DNA of 8,900 bases from Pseudomonadota bacterium. Its GTDB lineage: Bacteria; Pseudomonadota; Gammaproteobacteria; Steroidobacterales; Steroidobacteraceae. Below, piece after piece: positions 1-7,640 of the stretch (positions are counted from its first letter, which is position 1; every line of letters begins with the position of its first letter). The notes below the pieces were generated by a model. It was not told where the DNA came from. It did not search any database and saw only the letters and a program-made list of their open reading frames with translations. Made by a program: the position numbers and the translations under genes. The stretch spans positions 1 to 8,900 of the forward strand of contig JAFEDW010000068.1 of assembly GCA_018241455.1 (NCBI GenBank). The letters are read 5' to 3'.

Positions 1-1
1 C

Positions 2-286
2 CTCGATGCCTTCAACGTGCTGGTCAACTACTGGTGGCACGCGCAGGATGGCGAATCGGCCGGTGGCGCGTCCTCGTTCCTGGCGCTGCTGCATGCGGTC
101 TTAAGCGTGCGGCAATTGCCGCCGCAGACGCGCCAGTCCTGGCGCGCATTGTTCGAACACTATGTGTTCGGGCCGCAGCACGAGGTCACGGCGCACATCC
201 CGCCCGGACGGCGCGGCGTGCTCGGCCAGTTGACGCCGGATGAACTGGCGCAGGCGCGCGCGAAAGTGCTGGAACGACTGAAATAA
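2..286 (+). CDS. C-terminal end of a cupin-like (JmjC / cupin_8) domain protein, partial
   Basis: Only the last 94 residues are present; the reading frame is open to the left edge and stops at TAA 284-286. The fragment begins with a run reading FNVLVNYWW, which resembles the last strands of the cupin-like/JmjC fold proteins common in proteobacteria. A mostly helical, charged tail follows and ends in a KVLERLK-type helix. Family members are presumed Fe(II)/2-oxoglutarate-dependent oxygenases, but the metal-binding His/Asp residues would lie upstream, outside the window, so activity cannot be judged. An internal ATG at position 17 is not a credible start because the frame and the family resemblance continue upstream of it. 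The gene converges on the minus-strand DUF4145 gene with only 23 bp between the stops, and I see no clear terminator there. The family call is by recognition of a short segment and is moderately sure. Confidence 0.6.
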   Translation, partial: LDAFNVLVNYWWHAQDGESAGGASSFLALLHAVLSVRQLPPQTRQSWRALFEHYVFGPQHEVTAHIPPGRRGVLGQLTPDELAQARAKVLERLK

Positions 287-309
287 GTGCGCGCGCGTCG
301 TGGCGCCCG

Positions 310-1023
310 TCAGCCCGACTGCGTGTTCTTCGGCGCGTTCAGGTTGCGAATCGATTCGTCGGCGAAGAAACGCCGCATCATCATCGCCTGTTGCAGGCGG
401 CCCTTGCGCACGTACACCTGGTAGAGCAGGTCCTTGGTGACTTCGAGCAGCACGCCGGCCAGCTGGTCGTCGAGGGTCGGCAGGCTTGGGTGCGGATCAT
501 TATCGCTGCCGAAGATGACGCGCTTGATGTCGATGAAGGTCGGGCTGTCGAGATCCGCCATCGCGCGCACGTCGTTGAGCTGGTCGAACACGCGCAGCTT
601 GCCGGCTTCACCCAGGTCAACGAACGCGGCCTGCATCGTGCGCCGGCACATGCTGGCAAAGGCGTTGTAGCTGGCGTTCGAAAAGCAGGTGAGCGCTTCG
701 CGAAACAGCAGTTCGACCTCTTCGGGCAGGTAGGTGAAGCCGAACTTTTCGCGCGGCCGTTCCACTTCGCTGAACTGCGCGCCGAGCTCGATGCGGTTGT
801 TGCCGAACATCTTCACCGGGAAGCGCAGGAAGATCGGAGCGTTGCAGGAGTCGCAACGGTAGACCACGCCGACCACTTTCGGGCGGTGCGAGACGAGCTC
901 GTCGAAACTGGGCACGGCGATCGGCGTGATGTGCGAGAGCACCTGGCAATGCGGGCAGGTCAGGGCCAGGTTGGCTTCCTGTTCATGGTGCAGCCGGCCG
1001 CCGGCATCGATATGCGTCGACAT
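310..1023 (-). CDS. DUF4145 domain protein with N-terminal Cys4 zinc ribbon
   Basis: This is a soluble protein of about 237 residues with no signal peptide or membrane segment. Near the N terminus, CPHC (C23, C26) and CDSC (C57, C60) form a four-cysteine zinc-ribbon pattern. The following region, about residues 98-200, contains the LPEEVELLFREAL and ASMCRRTMQAAF helices typical of DUF4145. The biochemical role is unknown; some DUF4145 domains occur in defence proteins, but nothing nearby suggests that here. I chose the ATG at 1023 because AAGG lies 5 nt upstream and the sequence then runs straight into the zinc ribbon. A GTG at 1113 would add 30 residues and has AGGG 10 nt upstream, so it cannot be excluded. 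The gene lies downstream of ettA on the same strand, 143 bp away from the ATG or 53 bp from the GTG, and may be co-transcribed with it. Family call fairly sure, function unknown. Confidence 0.75.
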   Translation of the reverse strand: MSTHIDAGGRLHHEQEANLALTCPHCQVLSHITPIAVPSFDELVSHRPKVVGVVYRCDSCNAPIFLRFPVKMFGNNRIELGAQFSEVERPREKFGFTYLPEEVELLFREALTCFSNASYNAFASMCRRTMQAAFVDLGEAGKLRVFDQLNDVRAMADLDSPTFIDIKRVIFGSDNDPHPSLPTLDDQLAGVLLEVTKDLLYQVYVRKGRLQQAMMMRRFFADESIRNLNAPKNTQSG

Positions 1024-1166
1024 ATGCGCCTTGTCATCCCGCGCGGTCTGGATGATCCCCTGGGCAGCCGCGGCGGTGGCCTTCAGTGTAGCCCAACAAT
1101 TGGCGCGCACCACAGCGAATTTTCCCTGACCGCGCTAGGGGTTACATAATCTCGCTCAGGTCGCCT

Positions 1167-2840
<1,674 letters not shown>

Positions 2841-2881
2841 GATGCCTTGCAGGTGGTCCGGAGAGCCGCGGGAGGGCGCGC

Positions 2882-2887
2882 ATTATC
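2882..2887 (-). promoter_or_regulatory. Possible -10 element for ettA
   Basis: Read on the minus strand the bases are GATAAT, five of six matching TATAAT, followed by a GC-rich stretch. This would start the ettA transcript near 2875 and leave a leader of about 35 nt. I see no good -35 hexamer at 16-18 bp. The call rests on the -10 match and its position in the divergent intergenic region. Confidence 0.4.
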
Positions 2888-2979
2888 GTTGAGGCACCCG
2901 GTCTGCGCCACCGGCGGCTGGAGGCGCGCGGCCGGCTGGTCCGCGTGAACCCTTATGGTAGGCTGCGCCGCAAGATATG

Positions 2980-2985
2980 AGGGAG
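2980..2985 (+). promoter_or_regulatory. Ribosome binding site deciding a TTG start for the deacetylase gene
   Basis: AGGGAG sits 5 nt before TTG 2991-2993 and is the strongest Shine-Dalgarno match in the 150-bp divergent region. The in-frame ATG at 2955 is upstream of it and falls inside a possible -10 (TATGGT, 2954-2959). The in-frame ATG at 3024 has no comparable site and would remove the first predicted beta strand of the fold. Confidence 0.6.
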
Positions 2986-2990
2986 ACTCC

Positions 2991-3947
2991 TTGATTCAAC
3001 GGGATCCGCGGACGGCTGTGGCCATGAGCGAGCGGCAGGCACGCTATGGCTTTCCGGGCGGGCATCCGTTCGGCCCCGACCGCCATGGCGCGTTCCTGCG
3101 CGAGTTCGAGCAGCGCCGGCTCGGCGAGCGCGTCACGCTGCTCGAGCCGGTGCAGGCGAGCACGGAAGAACTGTTGCTGTTCCACACGCCGGCCTACCTC
3201 GAGTTCGTGCAGCGCAGCTCCGAGCAGGGCGGTGGGTACCTGGATGCTGGCGACACGCCCAGTTTCCGCGGCGTCTACGAAGTGGCGGCCAGTGTCGTCG
3301 GCGGGAGCCTGACGGCCGCCGAGTGGATCATGGCCGGCGAGCGCCGGCGCGCGTTCGCGCCGATCGCCGGGCTCCATCATGCCGCGCGCGACAAGGCCGC
3401 CGGCTTCTGCGTGTTCAACGATTGCGGCATCGTCATCGAGGCGCTGCGGCGTCGGCATGGACTGAAGCGCATTGCCTACATCGACATCGATGCCCATCAC
3501 GGCGACGGCGTGTACTACGCTTTCGACGATGATCCCGGCGTTATTTTCGCCGACATCCACGAGAGCGGCGAGACGCTCTACCCGGGCACCGGCAGCGCTG
3601 CCGAGACGGGCCGCGGCGCAGCCGCCGGCACCAAGCTGAATATCCCCTTGCCGGCCGGTTCCGGGGATGAGCAATTCCTGCAGGCCTGGCCGAAAGTACT
3701 CGAGCACGTGCAGCGTCATGAGCCGGAGTTCCTGATCCTGCAGTGCGGCGCCGACAGCGTCGCGGGCGATCCGCTGACCAACCTGCGTTATACGCCCGCG
3801 GCCCACGCATCCGCAGCGCGTGACCTGCGCGTGCTGGCGGATGCAGCGGGGCATGGCAGGCTGCTGGCGCTCGGTGGCGGCGGCTACGATCGCAACAACC
3901 TGGCGCGGGCGTGGACGGGTGTCTTGGAGGCGCTCCTGGAACAGTGA
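2991..3947 (+). CDS. Histone deacetylase / AcuC family zinc-dependent amidohydrolase
   Basis: The product is a cytoplasmic protein of 318 residues from TTG 2991, a normal length for bacterial members. Numbering from that start, the paired His129-His130 lie in GLHH. The zinc ligands Asp167 and His169 lie in the DIDAHHGDGV motif, and the third ligand Asp255 lies in QCGAD. The transition-state Tyr299 lies in LGGGGYD. PGTG and LNIPLP complete the family pattern, so the active site looks complete. Bacterial relatives deacetylate small acetylated amines such as polyamines, or acetyl-lysine proteins such as acetyl-CoA synthetase (AcuC). The sequence does not reveal the substrate. There is no acuA or acs gene nearby, so I give no symbol. 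Start choice: AGGGAG 5 nt upstream favours the TTG, with ATG 2955 or ATG 3024 as alternatives. The gene is divergent from ettA and 58 bp before glyA in the same direction. Confidence 0.88.
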   Translation: MIQRDPRTAVAMSERQARYGFPGGHPFGPDRHGAFLREFEQRRLGERVTLLEPVQASTEELLLFHTPAYLEFVQRSSEQGGGYLDAGDTPSFRGVYEVAASVVGGSLTAAEWIMAGERRRAFAPIAGLHHAARDKAAGFCVFNDCGIVIEALRRRHGLKRIAYIDIDAHHGDGVYYAFDDDPGVIFADIHESGETLYPGTGSAAETGRGAAAGTKLNIPLPAGSGDEQFLQAWPKVLEHVQRHEPEFLILQCGADSVAGDPLTNLRYTPAAHASAARDLRVLADAAGHGRLLALGGGGYDRNNLARAWTGVLEALLEQ

Positions 3948-3963
3948 GCGGCCCGGACTCGGT

Positions 3964-3969
3964 TACAAT
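3964..3969 (+). promoter_or_regulatory. Possible -10 element for glyA
   Basis: TACAAT, five of six matching TATAAT, lies 36 bp before the glyA ATG in the short gap after the deacetylase gene. No convincing -35 is seen at 16-18 bp upstream. A start near 3976 would give a leader of about 30 nt. If real, glyA need not depend on read-through from the deacetylase gene. Confidence 0.45.
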
Positions 3970-4005
3970 TCTGCTTCATTCTTCTCGCTGCAAGGCCCCT
4001 TAATA

Positions 4006-5262
4006 ATGTATTCCGCCAGCATGGACATTGCCGGGTTCGATCCTGAGCTGCACGCCGCCATCGAGGGAGAGCGCCGCCGCCAGGAAGACCACATCGAGCT
4101 GATCGCCTCCGAGAACTACACCAGTCCGCGCGTGCTGGCCGCGCAAGGGTCCGTGCTCACCAACAAGTACGCCGAGGGGTATCCCGCGCGCCGCTACTAC
4201 GGCGGCTGCGAATACGTCGACATCGCCGAGCAGCTGGCGATCGACCGCGCGAAGCAATTGTTCGGCGCCGACTACGCCAACGTGCAGCCGCACTCGGGTT
4301 CGCAGGCGAACGCCGCGGTATACCTCGCGCTGCTGTCGCCCGGTGACACGATCCTCGGCATGAGCCTCGATCACGGCGGCCACCTGACGCACGGCGCCAA
4401 GGTGAATTTTTCCGGCAAGATCTTCCACGCGGTGCAGTATGGCGTCGACGTGGCTACCGGCCTGATCGACTATGCGCAGGTCGAGCGGCTGGCGCGCGAG
4501 CACCGGCCGAAGATGATCGTCGCCGGTTTCTCCGCCTATTCACGCGTGCTCGACTTCGGGCGCTTCCGCGCGATCGCCGATGCCGTCGGCGCGCTGTTGT
4601 TCGTCGACATGGCACACGTGGCCGGACTCGTGGCGGCAGGGCAATACCCGAACCCGGTGCCGATCGCGGATGTCGTCACGACCACGACGCACAAGACGCT
4701 GCGCGGTCCGCGCGGCGGACTGATCCTGGCGCGCGCCAACGACGCAATCACGAAGAAGCTGAACTCGACCGTGTTCCCGGGCACGCAGGGTGGGCCGCTG
4801 ATGCACGTGATCGCCGCCAAGGCGGTGGCGCTGCTCGAGGCACAGCAGCCCGAGTTCCGCGCCTACCAGGTGCAGGTGGTGGCGAACGCACGCGCGATGG
4901 CCGCGGCGCTGATCAAGCGCGGGCTGAAGATCGTCTCGGGCGGCACCGACAACCACCTGTTCCTCGTCGACCTGGGGCCGCGCAATTTCACCGGCAAGGA
5001 TGCGGACGCGGCGCTCGGCCGCGCCAACATCACCGTCAACAAGAATGCGGTGCCGAACGATCCGCGCCCGCCGGCGATCGCGAGCGGGCTGCGCATCGGC
5101 ACGGCGGCATCGACGACGCGCGGTTTCCGCGAGGCGGAAGTGGTGCGCGTCGCCGACTGGATCGTCGACGTCGTCGAGGCGGAGGGTGCGGATGCGGTCG
5201 TACGCCGCGTGCGCGGCGAGGTGCTCGAGCTGTGCGCACGCTTTCCCGTCTACCGCGCATGA
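4006..5262 (+). CDS. glyA: Serine hydroxymethyltransferase
   Basis: This PLP enzyme interconverts serine plus tetrahydrofolate with glycine plus 5,10-methylene-tetrahydrofolate, feeding purine, thymidylate and methionine synthesis in the cytoplasm. The product is 418 residues, matching the usual ~417. Visible motifs are ELIASENY near the N terminus, YAEGYPARRYYGGCE (55-69), the PLP-contacting Asp201 and His204 in DMAHVAG, and the Schiff-base Lys230 in TTTTHK followed by GPRGG. The frame is open upstream into the deacetylase gene. ATG 4006 was chosen because the family similarity begins just after it; AAGG lies 10 nt upstream, slightly far. ATG 4021 is a less likely alternative, giving 413 residues. 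It is followed after 50 bp by nrdR. All key residues are present. Confidence 0.97.
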   Translation: MYSASMDIAGFDPELHAAIEGERRRQEDHIELIASENYTSPRVLAAQGSVLTNKYAEGYPARRYYGGCEYVDIAEQLAIDRAKQLFGADYANVQPHSGSQANAAVYLALLSPGDTILGMSLDHGGHLTHGAKVNFSGKIFHAVQYGVDVATGLIDYAQVERLAREHRPKMIVAGFSAYSRVLDFGRFRAIADAVGALLFVDMAHVAGLVAAGQYPNPVPIADVVTTTTHKTLRGPRGGLILARANDAITKKLNSTVFPGTQGGPLMHVIAAKAVALLEAQQPEFRAYQVQVVANARAMAAALIKRGLKIVSGGTDNHLFLVDLGPRNFTGKDADAALGRANITVNKNAVPNDPRPPAIASGLRIGTAASTTRGFREAEVVRVADWIVDVVEAEGADAVVRRVRGEVLELCARFPVYRA

Positions 5263-5312
5263 GCGTTGCGAGCCGCGCGAGCACCGCGGGACGCTGACGC
5301 AGGCGCGCACGC

Positions 5313-5861
5313 GTGCATTGCCCGTTCTGCAATCACGCCGATACCCGCGTGACCGATTCGCGCCTGGCCAGCGATGGCCGGCAGATCCGCCGGCGGCGCG
5401 AGTGCCTCGATTGCGGCGAGCGCTTCACCACGTTCGAAGTCGCCGAGCTGCTGCTGCCGCATGTGATCAAGAACGATGGCAGCCGCGAACCGTTCGACGA
5501 GGCGAAGCTCAAGTCCGGCATGATCAAGGCGCTGGAGAAACGGCCGGTTGGGAGCGAGGCCATCGAGGACGCCGTCGCGCGCATCTGTCATCGCCTGCGC
5601 GTGCTCGGCGAGCGCGAAGTGCCGTCGCGCCAGGTGGGCGAGCTGGTGATGGAGGAGTTGCGGCATCTCGATGAAGTCGGCTACGTGCGCTACGCCTCGG
5701 TGTACCGCAGCTTCCAGGATGTCGAGGCGTTTCGCGAGACGATCGACGGCCTGCAGAAGCACCGCCGCCGCGGCTCGAAACGCGCCGCGGGGCGCGACCA
5801 ATTGCCGCTGTTGCCGGGCGATGGCGACGGCGCCGACACGAACAAAGGCAAGGCCAAGTGA
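5313..5861 (+). CDS. nrdR: Transcriptional repressor NrdR
   Basis: NrdR is a nucleotide-sensing zinc-ribbon/ATP-cone regulator that represses ribonucleotide reductase operons. The zinc ribbon is formed by C3, C6, C31 and C34 (CPFC and CLDC), with the basic RRRR run between them. The ATP-cone occupies about residues 47-139. The start is GTG 5313: the MHCPFC opening is the standard family N terminus, although the upstream Shine-Dalgarno is weak (AGG at 5301). The product has 182 residues, roughly 30 more than the common 150-160. The excess is a C-terminal tail, basic first (HRRRGSKR) and then rich in Gly, Asp and Lys, which looks disordered. The stop TGA overlaps the ribD start, implying translational coupling. 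No NrdR-box pair was recognised in this window, so its targets are elsewhere. Confidence 0.95.
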   Translation: MHCPFCNHADTRVTDSRLASDGRQIRRRRECLDCGERFTTFEVAELLLPHVIKNDGSREPFDEAKLKSGMIKALEKRPVGSEAIEDAVARICHRLRVLGEREVPSRQVGELVMEELRHLDEVGYVRYASVYRSFQDVEAFRETIDGLQKHRRRGSKRAAGRDQLPLLPGDGDGADTNKGKAK

Positions 5862-6964
5862 TGGGCGCGTTCACCGCCAGTGACGAACAGTACATGCGCC
5901 ACGCGCTCGGGCTGGCCGCGCTGGGATTGCACACCACGGCGCCCAATCCGCGCGTCGGTTGCGTGCTGGTGCGTGGCGAGGGCGTGGTCGGCGAGGGCTG
6001 GCACGAGCGCGCTGGCGGCGCGCACGCCGAAGTGCGCGCGCTGCAGTCCGCCGGCGAGGCGGCGCGCGGCGCGACAGCCTATGTTTCGCTTGAACCCTGC
6101 GCCGCGCACGGACGCACGCCGCCGTGCACCGATGCGTTGGTGGCTGCGGGCGTGCGGCGCGTCGTGTACGCCGCGGACGATCCGAACCCCAACATGGGCG
6201 GCGGCGCGGCGGCGTTGCGCGCCGCGGGCCTCGAGGTCGCCGGTGGCCTGCTCGCCGCCGAGGCACGCGAGCTGAACATCGGATTCTTCAGCCGCCACGA
6301 ACGCGCGCGCCCCTGGGTGCGCCTCAAGCTCGGCTCAAGCCTCGATGGGCGCACGGCGCTCGCCGACGGGCGCAGCCAGTGGATCACCGGCGAGGCGGCA
6401 CGGGCCGACGTGCAGATGTATCGCGCGCGCAGTTCGGTGATCCTGACCGGCGCGGGAACAGTGCTCAAGGATGATCCGTCGTTGAATGTGCGCCTCGAAG
6501 GCGCTTCGCGCCAGCCGTTGCGCGTCGTGCTCGACAGCCAGCTGCGCGTGCCGCCGACCGCGCGGCTCTACGCGCTGGCGGGACCGGCCGCCGTGTTCAC
6601 GTCGAGCGCCGATCAGGCCCGCATCGATGCGTTGCGCGGAGCCGGCGTGCAGGTCGAGCAGGTCGCGGCCGCTGCGGGCGGCGTTGATTTGCCGGCGGTC
6701 ATGCAGCGCCTGGCCTCGCTGCAGGCCAATGAGGTGTGGGTCGAAGCCGGCGCGCGCCTGGCGGGCGCGCTGCTCGCGGCGCAGCTGGTCGACGAACTCG
6801 TGCTGTATCTCGCGCCCTGCCTGCTCGGCCCGCAGGCCGTGCCGTTGGCGCAATTGACCGCGCCCGCCAGCCTCGAAGCACGACTGGCATGGCGTTATGT
6901 CGCGGTCGATCGCGTCGGTGCCGACCTGCGTATCATTGCGCGTCCGGCCGCGGGGCAGGGCTAG
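5861..6964 (+). CDS. ribD: Bifunctional riboflavin biosynthesis protein RibD (deaminase/reductase)
   Basis: RibD deaminates 2,5-diamino-6-ribosylamino-4(3H)-pyrimidinone 5'-phosphate and then reduces its ribosyl side chain with NADPH. The product is 367 residues, the same as E. coli RibD. The N-terminal deaminase carries the zinc ligands His55 (in HAEV, with catalytic Glu57), Cys80 (PCAAHGRTPPC) and Cys89. The reductase begins near residue 150 with RPWVRLKLGSSLDGRTA and contains WITG and the GAGTVLKDDPSLNVR segment. The usual VAGxG after DPNP reads MGGGA here, a mild variant. I chose ATG 5861: AAGG lies 7 nt upstream and the ATG overlaps the nrdR stop by one base. A GTG at 5858 (four-base overlap) would add one residue. 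Riboflavin synthase follows after 15 bp. Confidence 0.95.
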   Translation: MGAFTASDEQYMRHALGLAALGLHTTAPNPRVGCVLVRGEGVVGEGWHERAGGAHAEVRALQSAGEAARGATAYVSLEPCAAHGRTPPCTDALVAAGVRRVVYAADDPNPNMGGGAAALRAAGLEVAGGLLAAEARELNIGFFSRHERARPWVRLKLGSSLDGRTALADGRSQWITGEAARADVQMYRARSSVILTGAGTVLKDDPSLNVRLEGASRQPLRVVLDSQLRVPPTARLYALAGPAAVFTSSADQARIDALRGAGVQVEQVAAAAGGVDLPAVMQRLASLQANEVWVEAGARLAGALLAAQLVDELVLYLAPCLLGPQAVPLAQLTAPASLEARLAWRYVAVDRVGADLRIIARPAAGQG

Positions 6965-6979
6965 GTCCAGGACGCAGCG

Positions 6980-7570
6980 ATGTTCACCGGAATCGTGCAA
7001 GCTATCGGTACGATCGAAAGCGCCGAATCGCGTGGCGGCGATGTGCGGCTGGGCATCGACGCCAGCGGCATCGACGCGGCGCGACGCCAGGGCGGCGACA
7101 GCGTCGCGGTGGCGGGCGTCTGCCTGACGGTGGCGGCGCTGACGCCGCGCGGCTTCCATGCGGATGTTTCCCGCGAGACGCTCGCGCTCACGACGATCGG
7201 CACCTGGCGCGCGGGCACGCGCGTCAATCTCGAGCCGGCGCTGCGCGCCGGCGATGCGCTCGGCGGACACATGGTTTCAGGGCATGTCGATGGTCGCGCC
7301 GAGTTGCTGCACGTGAGTGGCGATGCGCGTTCACGGCGCTGGCGACTGCGCGTCCCGGCGGGACTGGAGCGCTACATCGCGCGCAAGGGTTCGGTGACGC
7401 TCGATGGCGTGAGCCTCACGGTCAACGAGGTCGACGGCCGCGAGTTCGGCGTGAACCTGATTCCGCACACGCTGGCCGTGACCACGCTCGGCGCGTTGGA
7501 GGCCGGTGCGCAGCTGAACCTGGAGATCGACGTGATGGCGCGCTACATCGAGCGCCTGGCGCCACAATGA
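6980..7570 (+). CDS. ribE: Riboflavin synthase alpha subunit
   Basis: The enzyme dismutates two 6,7-dimethyl-8-ribityllumazine molecules to riboflavin and a pyrimidine that re-enters the pathway. The product is 196 residues with the hallmark MFTGIV N terminus and two lumazine-binding repeats, about 1-95 and 96-190. Ser41, Cys48 (GVCLTV) and His102 (GGHMVSGHVDG) fall at positions used catalytically in the E. coli enzyme, and Asp184 lies near the C terminus. The Asn usually before Gly-x-Cys-Leu-Thr is Ala45. AGGA lies 7 nt before the ATG. The gene is called ribE or ribC depending on the organism. It is 15 bp after ribD. An AT-rich spacer of 70 bp follows before the ribB-type gene. Confidence 0.95.
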   Translation: MFTGIVQAIGTIESAESRGGDVRLGIDASGIDAARRQGGDSVAVAGVCLTVAALTPRGFHADVSRETLALTTIGTWRAGTRVNLEPALRAGDALGGHMVSGHVDGRAELLHVSGDARSRRWRLRVPAGLERYIARKGSVTLDGVSLTVNEVDGREFGVNLIPHTLAVTTLGALEAGAQLNLEIDVMARYIERLAPQ

Positions 7571-7576
7571 GTGGCA

Positions 7577-7606
7577 TTGGTAGCTTAAAAAACAATATCT
7601 TATAAT
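7577..7606 (+). promoter_or_regulatory. Probable sigma-70 promoter upstream of the ribB-type gene
   Basis: A perfect -10 TATAAT lies at 7601-7606. An acceptable -35 TTGGTA (four of six) lies at 7577-7582, with an 18-bp spacer. The transcript would start near 7613, giving a leader of about 28 nt before ATG 7641. The element sits in a 32-bp stretch (7581-7612) that is 28/32 A or T, in strong contrast with the GC-rich genes on both sides. This suggests the ribB-type gene and ribH can be transcribed apart from ribD and riboflavin synthase. The 70-bp gap is too short for an FMN riboswitch. Confidence 0.65.
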
Positions 7607-7640
7607 ATTAATCCAGAAGTATTCTCACATACGTGGCGGC

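Noticed and set aside
287..309. Possible bidirectional terminator between the converging cupin-like and DUF4145 genes
   Set aside because: The gap is only 23 bp of GC-rich sequence with no stable hairpin plus T-tract that I can identify.
391..1149. 252-codon plus-strand open frame opposite the DUF4145 gene
   Set aside because: Shadow of the minus-strand gene, which has the zinc ribbon and DUF4145 helices; this frame has no recognisable domain.
2883..3854. 323-codon minus-strand open frame opposite the deacetylase gene
   Set aside because: Antisense shadow; the plus strand encodes a complete deacetylase with all catalytic residues.
6335..7270. 311-codon minus-strand open frame crossing the ribD / riboflavin synthase junction
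   Set aside because: It spans two well-supported plus-strand genes and translates to Arg/Ala/His-rich sequence without family features.
7571..7640. FMN riboswitch upstream of the ribB-type gene
   Set aside because: The gap is only 70 bp and AT-rich, far shorter than the aptamer, and none of its conserved GC-rich segments are present.
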